Assembly: GCA_018296165.2 (NCBI GenBank)
Contig: JACKQL020000011.1
Span: 620,001 to 684,000, forward strand
Source of the DNA: Termitomyces sp. T153
Taxonomy: Eukaryota > Basidiomycota > Agaricomycetes > Agaricales > Lyophyllaceae
DNA length: 64,000 nt
Direction: 5' to 3'
Shown here: positions 61,396 through 64,000 of the stretch, piece after piece
How positions within the stretch are numbered: the first letter of the stretch is position 1
Layout of the letters: every line of letters begins with the position of its first letter
Made by a program: the position numbers and the translations under genes
The notes under the pieces: generated by a model
Seen by the model: only the letters and a program-made list of their open reading frames with translations
Databases searched by the model: none
What the model was told of the DNA's origin: nothing

Positions 61396-62541
61396 TGTCA
61401 CGACCCGTTCCCCAAAACCCCGCACATCGTCCATCAAACCCCCGAACCCCCAAAAGGACCCCCAACGCTCCGCCGAACTTCCGCCCATGCCCACGCCTAC
61501 TTCGGCTAACTCCGACACCTCCCCAGCTAACTCCGACGGCCCCCTGGCCAACTTCGGTGCCTGCCCCGCAGCCACTGACACTTACCCTGGGCTTCCCAAA
61601 CCCCGAGAACCACCCCCGCTATTCCTGATCTTCGCCCACCCATCATTAACTCAACACCCTGCTTCCTCCGACCTATTCCGGAATATCACGACAACCTCGG
61701 AACAACCCGCGATCCCATCAACGTATCAGCGCGGCACGATCTTCGATCACAACCGACACCCGCCCGCTCCGTCAAGCCCCGCCAAGCCCCGCCGCCACAG
61801 CCGACGTACCCCGAAGTCCTCTGGTAGTCAGTATATAAGTCATCGAGTAGCTCTTCGTACTCCAGTCTTGATATTGCTTAACGTTACCTATGGTCTGATT
61901 GTTTCCTCTTTGTGTTTCGTGTTCGTTTTCGTGTCTCTTTCTCCTTACTCTCAGTTTCCCGGTCTTATCTCAGTCTCCCGGTCTTATCTCAGTCTCCCGG
62001 TCTTGTCTCGTCCCCTTTTCGTTATCGTTCTCGTTATCGTTTCGTACCTCCACTCGAATCTACTCTTGTTCCATAATGTCTCGTCCAACGCTGTCTCGGT
62101 GACGTCGTCTGACCCTTGTGCCCAATTCTTCATCAACCCTAACGACCTCACGAACTCCGCGATTATAATTACGAACCCCGACACCCCTTACCAGGTCCGA
62201 ACCTCACTCTTCGCTCGGTCCCGGACTCCATCAACTCCAAATGATCTCCCATCAAACCCCGGCTCCGCCCCCATTGATCACACAGCCACCTACTCCCTTA
62301 CTTCCGCAAATCTCCCGTACGGCCTTCTGCCTGAACCCCGCCAAGACCGTCTCATTTCCCCACAATCCGACTTCTCCGGACCTTCCCGGACCTGTCTGGA
62401 TCACATCTCCCCAATTACCCGTGCAAACCCCCAGGACCCAGAATGTCTTTGAGTGTCCGGTCACCAATGCAGGGGGATCACGCCCGCCTAGTAAGGACTC
62501 GCCCAGTGCAGCTGCGCCCCCGAGGTCAGCGGACCCTGACA
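61396..62541 (+). mobile_element. LTR copy 4, CpG-intact, young
   Basis: This copy starts tgtcacgaccc, ends gaccctgaca and is 1146 bp long. CpG content is high throughout, unlike the sequence before it. It contains a 19-bp tandem repeat (ggtcttatctcagtctccc) near 61,963-62,005. It is followed by the same internal start (taatatcaag) as copy 2, so it is the left LTR of a second element running off the window. Confidence 0.9.
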
Positions 62542-64000
62542 TAATATCAAGACCCGACCTTACCCCGTCCGTGATGCCCGCATTATCTCCGCACACACAA
62601 TCAAATAACTCCGATGTCTATGGTCTACCCGCGCCGGGGAACCCTTATGATTCATACGGCCCTGCCCAATTTGCCGAGGCACATTGAGTCGTGGATCCGA
62701 CACCAAACGTCCCCTCTGCTCCAGTTACTTTCATACAACGGCTCCCCCCACGGACACCTTCCCCAGCTCACACCCAACTCCCAACCCCTCGCGCAAACCG
62801 TCAACTCATCTTCCACCCCACCCCTACACTCCCCGCCAACTCCGCTCTCTCGCACAAAGTCGACCCCGACATCACCCAAAGAATAACATCCTAAGGCCTG
62901 GCGACCATCCGATCGAATGAGTAACAAGGTCTCCGGCACCGCGCCAGCCCTCCGACCCACAATAATACCAACCTGCCATGGAACAGTCACCCACAGCGCG
63001 AGGATCGCCAGCTACAAAGAAACCACTGAGAACGCGCTTCCCCAAAGCCCGCCTGTGGATTCACCGGCCCCCCAGCAACCCCGCAGACCGACGAACGCGA
63101 CTAATCACCAACAACATCACCAAACCCTATTATCGACCCCCTCCAAGGAACTAAACCCTCCGACAACTAACCCCGAAACCATCGAAATCAAGCTCGAATC
63201 CACCACAGGACAAGAACCTCAGACCTAGGCTATGCTCCAACCCCGTGACCTGCTTCCGGACCTCGATCGATCGGCCGTCACCTCCGCCCAACAAATGAAG
63301 GGGCCCCGACTCCCCCGACCCGACCCTGACAACCCCGGAACAGGACCAAAACATCCCCGAGCTTACACTCCGCCACCAGACTACGCCACCTCCCACGAAG
63401 GAATCCCCAGCATAGGGGCCACCCCGAACCAACTATAGGAAAAAGGACCCTATACGAAGTAATTCCCCAAGTACTCTAAATTCGCTGACATGTTCATATA
63501 AGGGAGGGAGAAGCCCCACCATCATCCAGAAAACAACGATCGGCCATTTAAGCGACCCGACAACCCCCAGGGGCACGCGCTCCCATATCCTCAAAAGACC
63601 TCCCCCATATGGCTCGACGACCCAAAACGATCCCGCGCCAGCCCGAAACAGTCCCACCCAGACCCCTCCGAACCCATCAACCCAGCTCCGGACCCTGGCG
63701 ACACGACTCCAGGGCCTCCGCTCCGACCCCGACATCTGACCAAGAAAACTCACAGCGCCGGCTCGACAACGATGCCCTGGTAGCCCCAACTCCGCAACAG
63801 AAATCACCACCCACTCCGAACCCCGCCCCTACACCGGAATATGTCCACCCGAACAGGGGCCACATCACCGGGGCCTCCAGACAAGCTGGCAGTGCCTCCC
63901 CCCACTATCACCCCTGCACTTGCACAATCTCCGGACCGCTCCGGAACACGAATGAAGAGTAAATCCGACCCTGCCGCATCTCCCGGGGAGCCCCACTCCA
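62542..64000 (+). mobile_element. Young non-coding internal region, runs off window
   Basis: This is CpG-rich sequence aligning with 55,512-57,017 and 58,211 onward. Several short frames exist, but none shows gag or pol motifs and their residue make-up (Pro, Thr, Ser) reflects C-rich DNA. The right end lies beyond the window, so a coding part further on cannot be excluded. Confidence 0.75.

Noticed and set aside
61487..62452. 321-codon + frame in the young LTR
   Set aside because: It lies wholly within the LTR, is Pro/Ser/Thr-rich as expected of C-rich DNA and shows no retroelement motif; absence of stops is due to high GC.
61396..62541. LTR copy 4 as the right-hand LTR of the copy 2 element
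   Set aside because: It is far less CpG-decayed than copy 2, and it is followed by the same internal start sequence as copy 2, so it begins a separate element.

Overview
This window looks like a piece of a nuclear chromosome from a filamentous basidiomycete, most likely an Agaricomycete. The reasons are many short spliceosomal introns (about 43-60 nt, GT...AG, often with a CTAAC-like branch site), a class I-type hydrophobin, a velvet-family regulator, an Agaricomycete-type protein kinase, and decayed Ty1/copia and Ty3/gypsy chromodomain elements. I cannot name the species. Almost every gene is intron-split, so each coordinate pair is the genomic span from start codon to stop codon; exons were worked out by hand and most coordinates carry some uncertainty.

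Layout. (1) About 1-5,325 is an AT-rich stretch with almost no CpG and no intact gene, which I read as decayed repeat DNA. (2) About 5,330-44,680 is a compact gene island with normal CpG. In order it holds a repeat-containing hypothetical protein, a protein kinase, TAF6, a hydrophobin, an RTC3/SBDS-N-domain protein, MLH3, a small two-exon gene, a multi-C2H2 zinc-finger gene, the beta subunit of methylcrotonyl-CoA carboxylase, the ArfGAP GCS1, a VelB-like velvet protein, a 1155-residue PPR protein, a GNAT acetyltransferase, a two-HMG-box protein, complex I subunit NDUFA13, an INO80 subunit F-like protein, a doubtful hypothetical, complex I subunit NDUFS8, prefoldin subunit 2, a secreted CAP/PR-1 protein, a large hypothetical and a short conserved-looking ORF. 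(3) About 44,690-64,000 is a nest of LTR retrotransposons. A dead copia element is split by a solo LTR, a dead gypsy fragment is cut by an LTR, and a non-coding LTR element family appears twice with internal sequence and twice as solo LTRs.

Functional themes. Four island genes act in mitochondria (MCC beta, the PPR protein, NDUFA13, NDUFS8). Several others act in the nucleus (TAF6, MLH3, VelB-like, HMG-box, INO80F-like). The hydrophobin and CAP protein are secreted. I see no biosynthetic cluster or operon-like unit; this is ordinary single-copy fungal gene space beside repeats.

The best-supported oddities are a 4-nt microexon in the RTC3-like gene, a zinc-finger gene whose introns all sit immediately before a zinc-binding histidine, two solo LTRs with perfect 5-bp target duplications, and LTR copies that differ in CpG decay and so give an age order for the nest. 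I did not find a clearly new biological system. The non-coding LTR family is the closest candidate for something undescribed.
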